From an uncultured Lachnospiraceae bacterium (GTDB lineage Bacteria; Bacillota_A; Clostridia; Lachnospirales; Lachnospiraceae): a DNA stretch of 14,561 nucleotides. The translations under genes were made by a program, and so were the position numbers. The notes under the pieces are model-generated. The model searched no databases and had not been told where the DNA came from. It saw nothing but the letters and a program-made list of their open reading frames with translations. Positions 1 to 7,387 of the stretch are shown here, in pieces. Position 1 is the stretch's first letter. The number at the start of each line of letters is the position of its first letter. The DNA is taken from contig CAMYVI010000034.1 of assembly GCA_947302185.1 (NCBI GenBank), positions 1 to 14,561 of the forward strand, given 5' to 3'.

Positions 1-887
1 GCTCTGGTCTCATCCTCACCGGTCGTCAGGAAACTCATAAGACCAAGGATGCGATAACTAGCGGCAATTAATTTCTCAAGACCGGACTTTTCAATTCCCA
101 GATCTGCCAGAAATTCCTGCTTCTCTTCGTCATCGAGCTCGGCAATTTCCTGCTCAATCTGAGCAGAAATAACAAACACACCCGAATTATTCTCTTTTGC
201 AATCTCACGTACAGCCCGGACATATTCATTACTCTCTCCGTCATCAGCAAGATCGGCATCTGAAACGTTCGCCGCAAAGATTACAGGTTTGTCTGTGAGC
301 AGATCAAGGCTCGCCTTGAATTTGTCTCCATCCTCGCTCCCCGTCTCAAAGCTGATAGCTTTCTTCCCGTCTTCCAGATGTTTTTTGAGCTGAAGCAGGA
401 TTTCATATTCCTTCTTCGCATTCTTGTCAGCCCCTGATTTCGCGGAGCGTGCTGTTTTGGCAATTCTTCTTTCAAGTACTTCGATGTCCGCAAAAATCAA
501 CTCGAGCTCAATCGTCTCGATATCTCTCGCGGGATCAACGGAACCGTCTACATGAATTACGTTCGAGTCCTCGAAACATCTCACGACATGAACAATGGCA
601 TCGCATTCGCGAATATTTGCAAGGAACTGGTTTCCGAGACCCTCACCTTTCGAAGCGCCCTTGACAAGCCCGGCTATATCAACGAATTCGACTGTAGCCG
701 GCGTTACTTTTTTCGAGTGGCTGAAATCAGCCAGAAGTTTGAGCCTTTCATCCGGGACAGGTACAATTCCTATATTCGGATCAATTGTACAGAACGGATA
801 ATTGGCAGATTCCGCACCTGCCTTTGTGAGTGAGTTAAAAAGAGTGCTTTTGCCTACATTCGGCAAGCCGACGATACCTAATTTCAT
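1..887 (-). CDS. ychF: Redox-regulated ATPase/GTPase YchF (5' part, runs off window)
   Basis: OBG-family P-loop NTPase that binds ribosomes and in known members prefers ATP; cytoplasmic. The visible 295 residues begin MKLGIVGLPNVGKST, the canonical YchF start with the Walker A motif. Next comes the family signature around residues 66-105 (DIAGLVKGASKGEGLGNQFL, then REC and HVVRCF). An Arg/Lys/Glu-rich stretch at about 130-195 fits the helical coiled-coil insert, and AANVSD at about 223-228 lies where the atypical G4 motif of YchF sits. The C-terminal TGS domain is just beginning (SFLTTGEDETRA) at the window edge, so about 70 residues are missing by comparison with the usual 363-367. GGAGG (900-904) lies 12 nt upstream of the ATG, a long spacer, but no other start fits. 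An integrase pseudogene ends 86 nt upstream on the same strand. Identity is secure. Confidence 0.97.
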   Translation of the reverse strand, partial: MKLGIVGLPNVGKSTLFNSLTKAGAESANYPFCTIDPNIGIVPVPDERLKLLADFSHSKKVTPATVEFVDIAGLVKGASKGEGLGNQFLANIRECDAIVHVVRCFEDSNVIHVDGSVDPARDIETIELELIFADIEVLERRIAKTARSAKSGADKNAKKEYEILLQLKKHLEDGKKAISFETGSEDGDKFKASLDLLTDKPVIFAANVSDADLADDGESNEYVRAVREIAKENNSGVFVISAQIEQEIAELDDEEKQEFLADLGIEKSGLEKLIAASYRILGLMSFLTTGEDETR

Positions 888-952
888 ATTTGCTTATAAC
901 CTCCAAAAAATGCGTTAAATAAGGGCTTTTATCATAGCGGGTATTGCTTACC

Positions 953-972
953 GGGCCATTTCTGGGCCATTT
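953..972. repeat. Short tandem repeat at the integrase 3' end
   Basis: The 9-mer GGGCCATTT occurs twice (953-961 and 964-972), 11 bp apart, directly after the integrase stop codon and before ychF. Attachment sites of integrative elements often lie just outside the integrase gene, so this is a candidate att core or integrase-binding repeat. No second copy is visible at the other side of the remnant (up to about 2515), so the att reading is inference only. Confidence 0.35.
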
Positions 973-1952
973 TCATTCGAATAGACTGGCAAGATCCTTG
1001 TTGGACTCAAACTGAGCAATTGCCTTTTCCAGCGATTCATCTGTTACATGCACATACGTATTCATCGTAGTCTGAATACTCGCATGTCCCAGCAGCATTT
1101 GCAGAACTTTAGGCTGCATACCGCTCTCAATCGCTCTGGACGTGAGGGGTATTGTCCGATAACTATGAACTGTTTTCGGCGGCCCGGCACGCCAATATTT
1201 ATTATCATGCCTGTATTCAAGCGTTTTGTTAACTGTTAAAGTCTTCTTCTCAAAATCAATTGCGTCCCATGTCAAACCAATCAATTCCCCTGTTCTTAAC
1301 CCAGTCTCCAGAACAAAAGCATACTGATAATAATTATGAGACCTTTTAGCAGTTTCCAGAAAACGTTTCTGTTCGTCAACCGACAGAAAACGAATATCGT
1401 TCCTTTCCTTCACCGGTGCATTAAGATTCACACCATCCATAGGATGATTTCTTATCAGATCATTGTCAAGCGCTGACTTGAATAAAGTCCCCATGGTAAT
1501 ATATGTCTGCAGAATCGTACTTCCGGCATATTGATCTTTCATGTCATTAAGGATCTTTTTACAATGCATCGGCTTAACTTCCGATAACATCATCTTCCCA
1601 ACATGCGGCCGGATATTGATCTTATAGCGTTCCCTGTGATTCCGTCTGGTATTTGGTGCCCGGTCGCTGACAATGTTTTCCTGCCAGTACTCAAACCAGT
1701 CATTCACCGTCATATCAGAATCAACATAGAAATCGTCATGTTTATCCTCATATTTCGCATCTTCAAGCCAATTTTTGGCTTCAGGAACGGTCATCAAGAA
1801 CGCCTCAGCGTTCTTGCCGCGCAGCGCATGGTGCGTAGCACCTTCCTTTTTCTTCGTTTTCCTCTTCGGTCAGTGAACCTTGCTTCGAATAAACCATCCT
1901 TTCTTCGGCAGATACCCTTGCCACATTCTTTACCCTTTAGGTTTTTTCCCAT
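973..1952 (-). pseudogene. Tyrosine recombinase/integrase, inactivated (frame break plus catalytic deletion)
   Basis: Remnant of a phage/ICE-type tyrosine integrase with an N-terminal AP2-like arm-binding segment, a core-binding domain and a catalytic domain. The true start is probably the ATG at 1952, with AAAGGAG five bases upstream, giving MGKNLKGKECGKGICRRKDG and so on. This frame hits TGA just after a 48-bp palindromic insertion (1795-1842). The rest reads in another frame from about 1797 (TVPEAKNWLEDAKY, then the SAM-like domain, then the catalytic core). Box I Arg (TGLRTGEL), the beta-hairpin Lys (PPKT), the LLGH box and the Tyr nucleophile (MNTYVHV) are present. The sequence jumps from RTIPLTSRA straight to IESGMQPKVLQ at about 1132-1137, so the usual 70-90 residues holding the HxxR box are gone. 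The two lesions are independent, and the protein cannot be a working recombinase. Confidence 0.9.
1795..1842. repeat. 48-bp triple-hairpin palindromic element inserted in the integrase
   Basis: Three adjacent inverted repeats lie back to back: CAAGAACGC/GCGTTCTTG around a CTCA loop (1795-1816), GCGC-A-GCGC (1819-1827), and GGTGC-GTA-GCACC (1830-1842). The block is GC-rich compared with its A-rich flanks. It sits exactly where the integrase coding sequence breaks, between the GKRRKRK and MTVPEAK segments, so it looks like a small REP/BIME-like mobile palindrome that transposed into the gene. I see no second copy in the window. Removing exactly 48 bp does not restore the frame, so a few host bases were also lost or duplicated. 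Confidence 0.7.
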
Positions 1953-1969
1953 TTAAACTCCTTTCCCGG

Positions 1970-2027
1970 TGAGAAAAGAGCCTGATAGAACGCATATCAT
2001 TATAGCGTACCCTTGCTCTTTTCTCAA
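1970..2027 (-). promoter_or_regulatory. Integrase promoter bracketed by a 12-bp perfect inverted repeat
   Basis: On the minus strand, TTGAGA (2027-2022) and TATAAT (2004-1999) are separated by exactly 17 bp, a near-consensus sigma-A promoter about 47 bp upstream of the integrase ATG. TGAGAAAAGAGC (1970-1981) and its exact reverse complement (2015-2026) flank the promoter. One arm overlaps the -35 and the other lies just upstream of the ribosome binding site. Because the start of transcription falls between the arms, both cannot fold in one transcript. A DNA-level operator, or paired binding sites for a repressor or for the integrase itself, is therefore likelier than an RNA hairpin. Confidence 0.6.
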
Positions 2028-2168
2028 TATGTTCCTTTTTCAGATCGTAAGCTTATCGCTAAGATTCTTTTCAAATACATTCCCTCGATGACATTTGCTG
2101 ATTCTATAGGCATTTACATACTTGCATGGAGATATATCAGGATATATGAAATCGGTCATTTATTCCGT

Positions 2169-2515
2169 TTATAAATATGTTAGCCAATCTTTTCCCAAAT
2201 CTGCAGCCAGATATTTATGTATTCTTTCCGGTCTTTGGTCAGCAGTAAAAAGATGACATAGCTTCTCTTTCGCATAATCTCCCACGCTCCTCTGCTCCAT
2301 TCATCGGCTTCCTGTAAGAAACTGATCATTTCACCGCTTCGCATCTTGTATTTGCCTGCCCTGTATCTGGAAAAAGGACACTTGAATCCTGTCTTCGTTT
2401 TGTATACATCTGCGCCGTTCCTGCCTCTCATCCTGTCAGGATAATACACATAGCAGTTCTGACATCCTTCGCTACACTTTACACAGTCGTCCCATGGCTT
2501 CTAATTACTGTGCAT
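2169..2515 (-). pseudogene. DUF5131 (phage Gp37/Gp68-like) protein, decayed fragment
   Basis: The reading frame from the ATG at 2515 gives MHSN, then TAG, then KPWDDCVKCSEGCQNCYVYY and so on. This resembles the N-terminal Cys-rich motif of DUF5131 proteins (NPWxGC...SEGCxNCY), with the amber codon where the family has Trp. The frame continues through DVYKTKTGFKCPFSRY and ADEWSRGAWEIMRKRS. Between GEMI and FLQEADEW the usual residues before the acidic DEW motif are missing. After FLLLTK a single lost A shifts the frame: the alternative frame reads RPERIHKYLAADLGKDW, as the family would, and stops at TAA (2169-2171). The full family is over 200 residues, so this is a truncated, multiply broken gene. 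The molecular role of DUF5131 is not well established, but it is common in phages and mobile elements. It lies upstream of the integrase remnant on the same strand. Confidence 0.75.
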
Positions 2516-2763
2516 TGCCGTAATCTTTCCTCAATATAGTATTATCAGGTATCCTAACGAATTCGCATGCTCCGCGTCGAATGTATTGGCAGTACTTCCG
2601 TCATATTACCAAATCGATTCGACTTCACAAAGAATAGTGTTCAAAAAATCGATACCGCTCACAATCTTGAAGCGCTATAGTTTATTGCTTCCCGAACTCC
2701 TATACTATTCAAATGTCATTTTATCAAATAAGACAGCAATATTGACAAATGCTACGAGTATTA
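2516..2763. other. Non-coding, AT-rich intergenic segment
   Basis: I see no supportable gene on either strand here. The stretch separates the mobile-element remnant from the regulatory region of the surface-protein gene. On the minus strand TTGATA and TATAGG stand 17 bp apart near 2700-2730, which could be a leftover promoter for the DUF5131 remnant, but the -10 is poor and nothing else supports it. Confidence 0.4.
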
Positions 2764-2792
2764 CTGACAATTTTCAATATTAATGTTAAAAT
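2764..2792 (+). promoter_or_regulatory. Candidate promoter of the surface-protein gene
   Basis: CTGACA (2764-2769) and TAAAAT (2787-2792) each match the sigma-A consensus in five of six positions with a 17-bp spacer. The predicted 5' leader is about 65-70 nt. The promoter is embedded between two exact copies of AATATTGACAA (2738-2748, 2790-2800), and AATGTTAAA is also duplicated (2782-2790, 2805-2813). These repeats could be operator sites. Assignment by eye only. Confidence 0.45.
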
Positions 2793-2866
2793 ATTGACAA
2801 CAGAAATGTTAAACAAGAGATATCACTTACAATTAGGTATCATCTATCGGAAAGGAGGATCTGAAA

Positions 2867-5443
2867 TTGAAGAAACTATGGAAAAAGGTTTGTGCGGCAT
2901 TCTGCACAGCAGCGTTACTTATGACAGCACCCGGTATCACTGTACTTGCAGGTGACTTGCAGTCTGAACAGCTGCAAGACGCTGACTTGCTCACGGAAGA
3001 CGCGAGTTTAACGGCAGGCGAAACTATTTCGGATGACATTGCTGTTGTCAATGAGAAAAATGAAAACCAGGCTGTTGAAGATTATGCAGAAGGCGAAGTA
3101 AACGATAATCAGAATGATGAAGACTTCGGGATAATTGACGCTTCGGCCTCTGAAGAAAATGATGTCACAGAAAGCCCGGCTGCTGAAGAGACCGAAAGCA
3201 CAGACAGCCGTGTCACCGAAGAAGATGAGAGTTCTGACGACCTGACTTCTGATGAAACAGAAATAATCGATCCCGAGATTGACAAAGCTATCGAAAGTGC
3301 CGACGATTCATCCACAGAAGAAAATGTCGGGCTGTCATGGGCAATATTGCAGGATTACCCTCTCACAACAGGTTTAACTGTCACAGTTTACTATTCGGGA
3401 TATACTCTCGTTGACGAAGCCATTTCCAGTTGCTCCGTTACGTTTAAGTCCAAAAACGCAACATTGCCGTATAACTGGCAGTCACTAATTAATAAGGCGC
3501 TGGTGTCTAACGGATATCCTGAATGGAAAACGATGGTCACGTGGATAGGATTTGATACAACGGAAGGTACGTGTTATCTGCCTGAAAACTGTAAAAATCT
3601 TTTTGCGGGATTGACAGCTGTCAAGAATATTGAATTAAGTAATGTCAACACGTCCAAAGTCAAGTACACCAATTCCATGTTCGAGGATTGTGCAGCTCTG
3701 GAGAATATAGATTTCGGAAATTTCAACACGTCGAATGTAATTAATATGAGTGCGATGTTTAATGGCTGTAAGGGTCTTAAGCAAATAGATCTAAGCAGTT
3801 TTAATACATCAAAAGTCACTGACATGTCCTATATGTTCTGCCAAAACGAAACTCTGACAAATCTGAATGTATCAAATTTCAATACATCGGCTGTCAAGAA
3901 TATGGCGTACATGTTCTCAGGCTGCTATAAACTGAAGAGTCTGAATTTAAGCAGCTTCAACACATCAAATGTTACCGATATGTCCGGCATGTTCGGCCTT
4001 TGTTCAAAAATCTCCGAACTGAATCTGACCGGTTTTAACACCAGAAAAGTCAAGAACATGGATTATATGTTCAATAATTGCTACGGACTGAAAAAGCTGG
4101 ATCTCAGCAGTTTTGAACTGACATCGATTCAATATTCCAATGGCAGTCATGTAGACGGAATACTCTTTTACTGCAATGCGCTTGAATATCTGAAGACGCC
4201 GAAAGAAAACAAATTCAAGGTTCCCTTCGGTGCTCTTGAATTTGATTTAACAATGTATGACGCACAGAGTAATTCATATACAGCACTTCCGATCCGCTCC
4301 GGCAGTATCGTTCTCCGAAACAAAAAATTTAACCTGAAGGATGCGGATATCAGCGGAGTCAGCATTTCATACGGCTATACCGGAAAAGCATATGAACCGG
4401 CTTTCACCATCTTCATAGACGATGTGACACTCAAGGCGGGTACCGATTATACATACAAATTCGAAAATAATGTCGGTCCCGGAACCGCTACTATTACTGT
4501 TACAGGCAAAGGCAATTACACCGGGACATTTATCAGAACTTTCGAGATTGTAAAATGTGTTTCCCAAATTGTTTCAGGCAAGACATATCAGCTGATTCCG
4601 AAAAACAATCCGAAAACTATTGTTTGCCCGGAAAAAGGAGGGGTAATCGACAATACGAGAGTCTATATAACAAATCCCAGTACTTCCGAAGCCATGCGCT
4701 TTGTAGCTGTGAAACAATCCGACGGCACATGGAAATTTATTAATGCCAAGTGCGAACTCGCCCTTGCAGTTCAGCAGAACAGCAAAGAATTGAATAAAGA
4801 ACTCGTCCTCTACAAGCAGACAGAGAAGGCAGCTCAGAACTGGAATATGGTTAAAAAATCCGATAATTCTTTTGCAATCATAAACTCCGTGAGCGGACTT
4901 TCTGTTGAAGTGGCTAATTCGACAGCAAAAGCCGGTACGCGGCTGAAAATGGCCGCTACAAAGAGCAGTGGTCTGCAGCGCTTCTATCTTGTAGAGACAG
5001 CGAAGGTCAATGCCGTCTTTGACGCTGTCGGCTATGTTCGGGCGTCAAAAGATTCATCGTTTGTTCTCAATGTATCCGGGGCTTCAAAATCAGAAGGAGC
5101 AAATATAAATCTTAATAAGTTCAGCGCGTCGCCGTCAAAACTCTTCAAATTTACTTACAGCGGAAGCGGTTACTACCGTATAGAAAATGCGTATTCCGGA
5201 ATGGTCCTGACAATTTCCGGTAATACGGCTAAAGACGGAGCTAACGTTATTCAGGCTCCATGGAAGGGGCTGAAAGGTCAACTATGGAAGGTGGAGAAAA
5301 ATCCCAAAGGCTCGCTGACAATGACCAGTGGCTTTGGCACCGTTCTGCATATTAACGGCAATAAAATGGCGAGCGGTACTAATGTGCTGGTAAGAAATCC
5401 GTCTGCAACCACAGCGCAGCAGTGGCTCCTGACGAAAAAATAA
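2867..5443 (+). CDS. Secreted BspA/DUF285-repeat surface protein with MBG-like and ricin-B-like domains
   Basis: 858-residue exported protein, probably for adhesion or glycan binding (inferred from domains). The start is TTG at 2867, supported by AAAGGAGG (2851-2858) with an 8-nt spacer and by the signal peptide that follows at once (KKLWKK, hydrophobic to about residue 24, cleavage near VLA-G at 29). Residues about 30-152 form an acidic Ser/Thr/Asp/Glu linker. Residues 253-408 hold six 26-residue repeats of the type LSSFNTSKVTDMSYMF (DUF285, BspA-like), with a degenerate seventh to about 440. Residues about 494-562 resemble an MBG/Ig-like domain (YTGKAYEPAF, GTDYTYKFENN, GKGNYTG). Residues about 566-858 look like two ricin-B-type beta-trefoils with QxW motifs at 657-659, 805-807 and 851-853. 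There is no LPXTG motif or C-terminal membrane anchor, so it is either free or bound to the cell non-covalently. Monocistronic, convergent with the SpoIIE-type phosphatase gene. Confidence 0.88.
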   Translation: MKKLWKKVCAAFCTAALLMTAPGITVLAGDLQSEQLQDADLLTEDASLTAGETISDDIAVVNEKNENQAVEDYAEGEVNDNQNDEDFGIIDASASEENDVTESPAAEETESTDSRVTEEDESSDDLTSDETEIIDPEIDKAIESADDSSTEENVGLSWAILQDYPLTTGLTVTVYYSGYTLVDEAISSCSVTFKSKNATLPYNWQSLINKALVSNGYPEWKTMVTWIGFDTTEGTCYLPENCKNLFAGLTAVKNIELSNVNTSKVKYTNSMFEDCAALENIDFGNFNTSNVINMSAMFNGCKGLKQIDLSSFNTSKVTDMSYMFCQNETLTNLNVSNFNTSAVKNMAYMFSGCYKLKSLNLSSFNTSNVTDMSGMFGLCSKISELNLTGFNTRKVKNMDYMFNNCYGLKKLDLSSFELTSIQYSNGSHVDGILFYCNALEYLKTPKENKFKVPFGALEFDLTMYDAQSNSYTALPIRSGSIVLRNKKFNLKDADISGVSISYGYTGKAYEPAFTIFIDDVTLKAGTDYTYKFENNVGPGTATITVTGKGNYTGTFIRTFEIVKCVSQIVSGKTYQLIPKNNPKTIVCPEKGGVIDNTRVYITNPSTSEAMRFVAVKQSDGTWKFINAKCELALAVQQNSKELNKELVLYKQTEKAAQNWNMVKKSDNSFAIINSVSGLSVEVANSTAKAGTRLKMAATKSSGLQRFYLVETAKVNAVFDAVGYVRASKDSSFVLNVSGASKSEGANINLNKFSASPSKLFKFTYSGSGYYRIENAYSGMVLTISGNTAKDGANVIQAPWKGLKGQLWKVEKNPKGSLTMTSGFGTVLHINGNKMASGTNVLVRNPSATTAQQWLLTKK
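3623..4090 (+). repeat. Six in-frame 78-bp DUF285 repeat units
   Basis: The coding sequence of the surface protein repeats with a 78-bp period (26 residues). Conserved positions include FNTS, the xVxxM core and the MF pair followed by a Cys-containing turn. The DNA copies have diverged and are recognisable mainly at protein level. A seventh unit (from 4091) has lost the FNTS and MF motifs. Together they would form a single leucine-rich-repeat-like solenoid. Confidence 0.85.
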
Positions 5444-5458
5444 ATATGGCATGCAAAA

Positions 5459-5486
5459 GCGGTGCGGAGTATAGTCTCCGCACCGT
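5459..5486. terminator. Bidirectional Rho-independent terminator
   Basis: GGTGCGGAG (5461-5469) pairs perfectly with CTCCGCACC (5476-5484) around a 6-nt loop, extended by one C-G and one G-U pair. It starts 16 nt after the surface-protein stop codon. Read on the minus strand the stem is followed by GC and then TTTT, a better U-tract than on the plus strand (TATTCTTC). It can therefore also end the transcript of the convergent phosphatase gene, whose stop is about 190 bp away. Confidence 0.7.
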
Positions 5487-5674
5487 ATTCTTCGTCAGTA
5501 ACTTCTATAAATAAGCTGATTCGAAATGGCAGCTTTCTATTTCATATATTCAGCCGGATTTTACAGAGAAAGACCGTGTTCCCTGTTCATGAATTCCTCC
5601 GCCACAAACAGATTCGGAGCTTTGACACCGAGTTTGATAATTCCGAAACTCTGAGAATAATCCGGTCAAAGGTT

Positions 5675-7387
5675 TCAATCTGTATAGTAAGCCTTGAAAT
5701 CCAGACACATCATCGTCATATCGTCAAATTGCGGTTCATCTCCCACAAACAAGTTCACAGACTTCCTGACAGACTTTATGAGCTCCGAAACAGACACGTT
5801 TTTTACTTCATTCAGTACTGCGCCCGTCCTCTCATATCCGAACATGACCTGTTCATGATTCTGAGCTTCTATCACACCGTCCGTATAAATATAAATACGA
5901 TCACCCGGTATCAGTTTCATGCTGTGTGTGTTGTATGTAATACCGTCCACTGCTCCCAGAACGACGGAGTGTTTTTCCTTGCGAAGTACAAATACTCCGT
6001 CCTCGCTCATCACAAACGGATCCTCGTGCCCCGCATTCACATACGTCAAATTCCCTGTCCGGAGATTCAAAATTGCTCCGAATGCAGTAATAAACATACT
6101 ATTTTCATTTGCATCAAGGAGCACATTATTGACGATGCGGAACGTCTCGCTGACATCCCCGTTCTCCTTCAAATAATTCTTCAGCACAGTCTTGCCGATA
6201 GCCATGACGAGTGCCGCGGGAATGCCTTTTCCCGAAACATCCGCGATGAGAAAAGCAAGCCTGTCCTCAGAGAGCATAAAGAAGTCGTAAAAATCTCCCC
6301 CCACTTCTTTGGCAGGATGCATAGATGCAGCCAGATCAAAGCAAGGTTGATTTGAAAAATCGGGCTTAACGGAAGGGAGCATTTGTTTCTGAATGGATTC
6401 TGCTATATATAGTTCCGTACTGATCCTCTCTTTTTGCGAAGTTGCGATCTTCAGCCGGTCCATGTAGTCGTAGATATCTTCTTCCATGATCTGAAAACAA
6501 TGATATAAATGTTCTATTTCATCTCCCGTGTTGATATCGATTTTCTTATATACGTAACCGTTTTCTCTCTCATTCACCAGATTGTTAATAAGAGAACCTG
6601 TAGCCTCGGAAAGGTTGTTCAGCGGATAGATAACAGCATGTCTGACCAGCATAAGAACTATAAGTCCTAACAGGATCATACTTAGGGCCATGACAAGAAG
6701 AGCATCTTTTATAGCAAATCCTCCGATAAGTCCACTCAGTTCTTCTTCTGTATCCAGAAACAAATATATTCTGAACGGGTGATCCTCTGCTTCATATATC
6801 AGATAAGTCATGGAAACAAGATCGATATTCAAAACTCTGTTTTGTTTTAGAACTTCCGTATCGGCTAAAGGATTCTCAGTTACTGTCTCTATAGGCTTTC
6901 TTTCCAGACTCTCGGGTTTTCTGTAAAATAACAGTCTTTCCCCCGGTTCGCTTTCAGGATCATTTACGAAGAACGTAAAATATGTGCTGTTCGAATAATC
7001 AACAAGAACAAGCCTTCCCTCATCAGGTCCCTCCGCCAAAATCAATTCAGATAATATTTTATCGAGTTCATCATATTTCGGAGTATGCACAGCTGTGTTG
7101 AATTCTTCCTGAATCAGTTTCTCGTTCTGTTTATACTCCATGTACAGGTCATCATGGGATGTGTAAAATTTCTCCGCCTTTTTGCACAAATCAACCAATA
7201 ACTCCCTGTCTATACTTTTCATAATGTTTTTGGCATCACAGTAGTTTCTGTATTCATTGGCTTCGATAAACGCCGTTTTTGATGCATAGAACGAGGTCTG
7301 TAACAGAATGATCGTCACTATCACTACTACTATAATGGTGAATAGCAAAACCTTTCTGCCAAGGGATTTTTTTATCCATTTCAGCAT
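5675..7387 (-). CDS. Membrane SpoIIE/RsbU-type PP2C serine phosphatase with HAMP-like linker
   Basis: 570-residue signalling phosphatase. In relatives the PPM/SpoIIE domain dephosphorylates a phosphorylated anti-anti-sigma (STAS) protein; no such partner is visible here. Start ATG 7387 (MLKWIKKSLGRK) has GGAG eight bases upstream; a longer frame from 7426 lacks such a site. TM1 is about residues 13-30, an extracytoplasmic sensor region about 31-227, TM2 about 228-248, a HAMP-like segment to about 310, then a helical linker with the IAESIQKQMLPS motif typical before this phosphatase domain. Catalytic-domain motifs are EVGGDFYDFF (361-370), IADVSGKGIPAAL (381-393), YVNAGHEDP (449-457), GDRIYIYTDGV (495-505) and FDDMTMM (554-560), with the metal-binding aspartates in place. 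It appears monocistronic. The ligand of the sensor region is unknown. Confidence 0.92.
   Translation of the reverse strand: MLKWIKKSLGRKVLLFTIIVVVIVTIILLQTSFYASKTAFIEANEYRNYCDAKNIMKSIDRELLVDLCKKAEKFYTSHDDLYMEYKQNEKLIQEEFNTAVHTPKYDELDKILSELILAEGPDEGRLVLVDYSNSTYFTFFVNDPESEPGERLLFYRKPESLERKPIETVTENPLADTEVLKQNRVLNIDLVSMTYLIYEAEDHPFRIYLFLDTEEELSGLIGGFAIKDALLVMALSMILLGLIVLMLVRHAVIYPLNNLSEATGSLINNLVNERENGYVYKKIDINTGDEIEHLYHCFQIMEEDIYDYMDRLKIATSQKERISTELYIAESIQKQMLPSVKPDFSNQPCFDLAASMHPAKEVGGDFYDFFMLSEDRLAFLIADVSGKGIPAALVMAIGKTVLKNYLKENGDVSETFRIVNNVLLDANENSMFITAFGAILNLRTGNLTYVNAGHEDPFVMSEDGVFVLRKEKHSVVLGAVDGITYNTHSMKLIPGDRIYIYTDGVIEAQNHEQVMFGYERTGAVLNEVKNVSVSELIKSVRKSVNLFVGDEPQFDDMTMMCLDFKAYYTD

Noticed and set aside
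1..887. Several short open frames on both strands inside ychF
   Set aside because: One continuous minus-strand frame here encodes a clear YchF protein; the rest are out-of-frame shadows.
3623..4090. CRISPR-like or tandem DNA array because of the 78-bp periodicity
   Set aside because: The periodicity is protein repeats in one reading frame, with diverged DNA and no spacers.
5462..6355. 297-codon plus-strand open frame across the phosphatase 3' half
   Set aside because: It is antisense to a gene with complete SpoIIE-type motifs, has no ribosome binding site and starts inside the terminator hairpin; its Cys/His/Arg-rich composition is typical of an antisense shadow.
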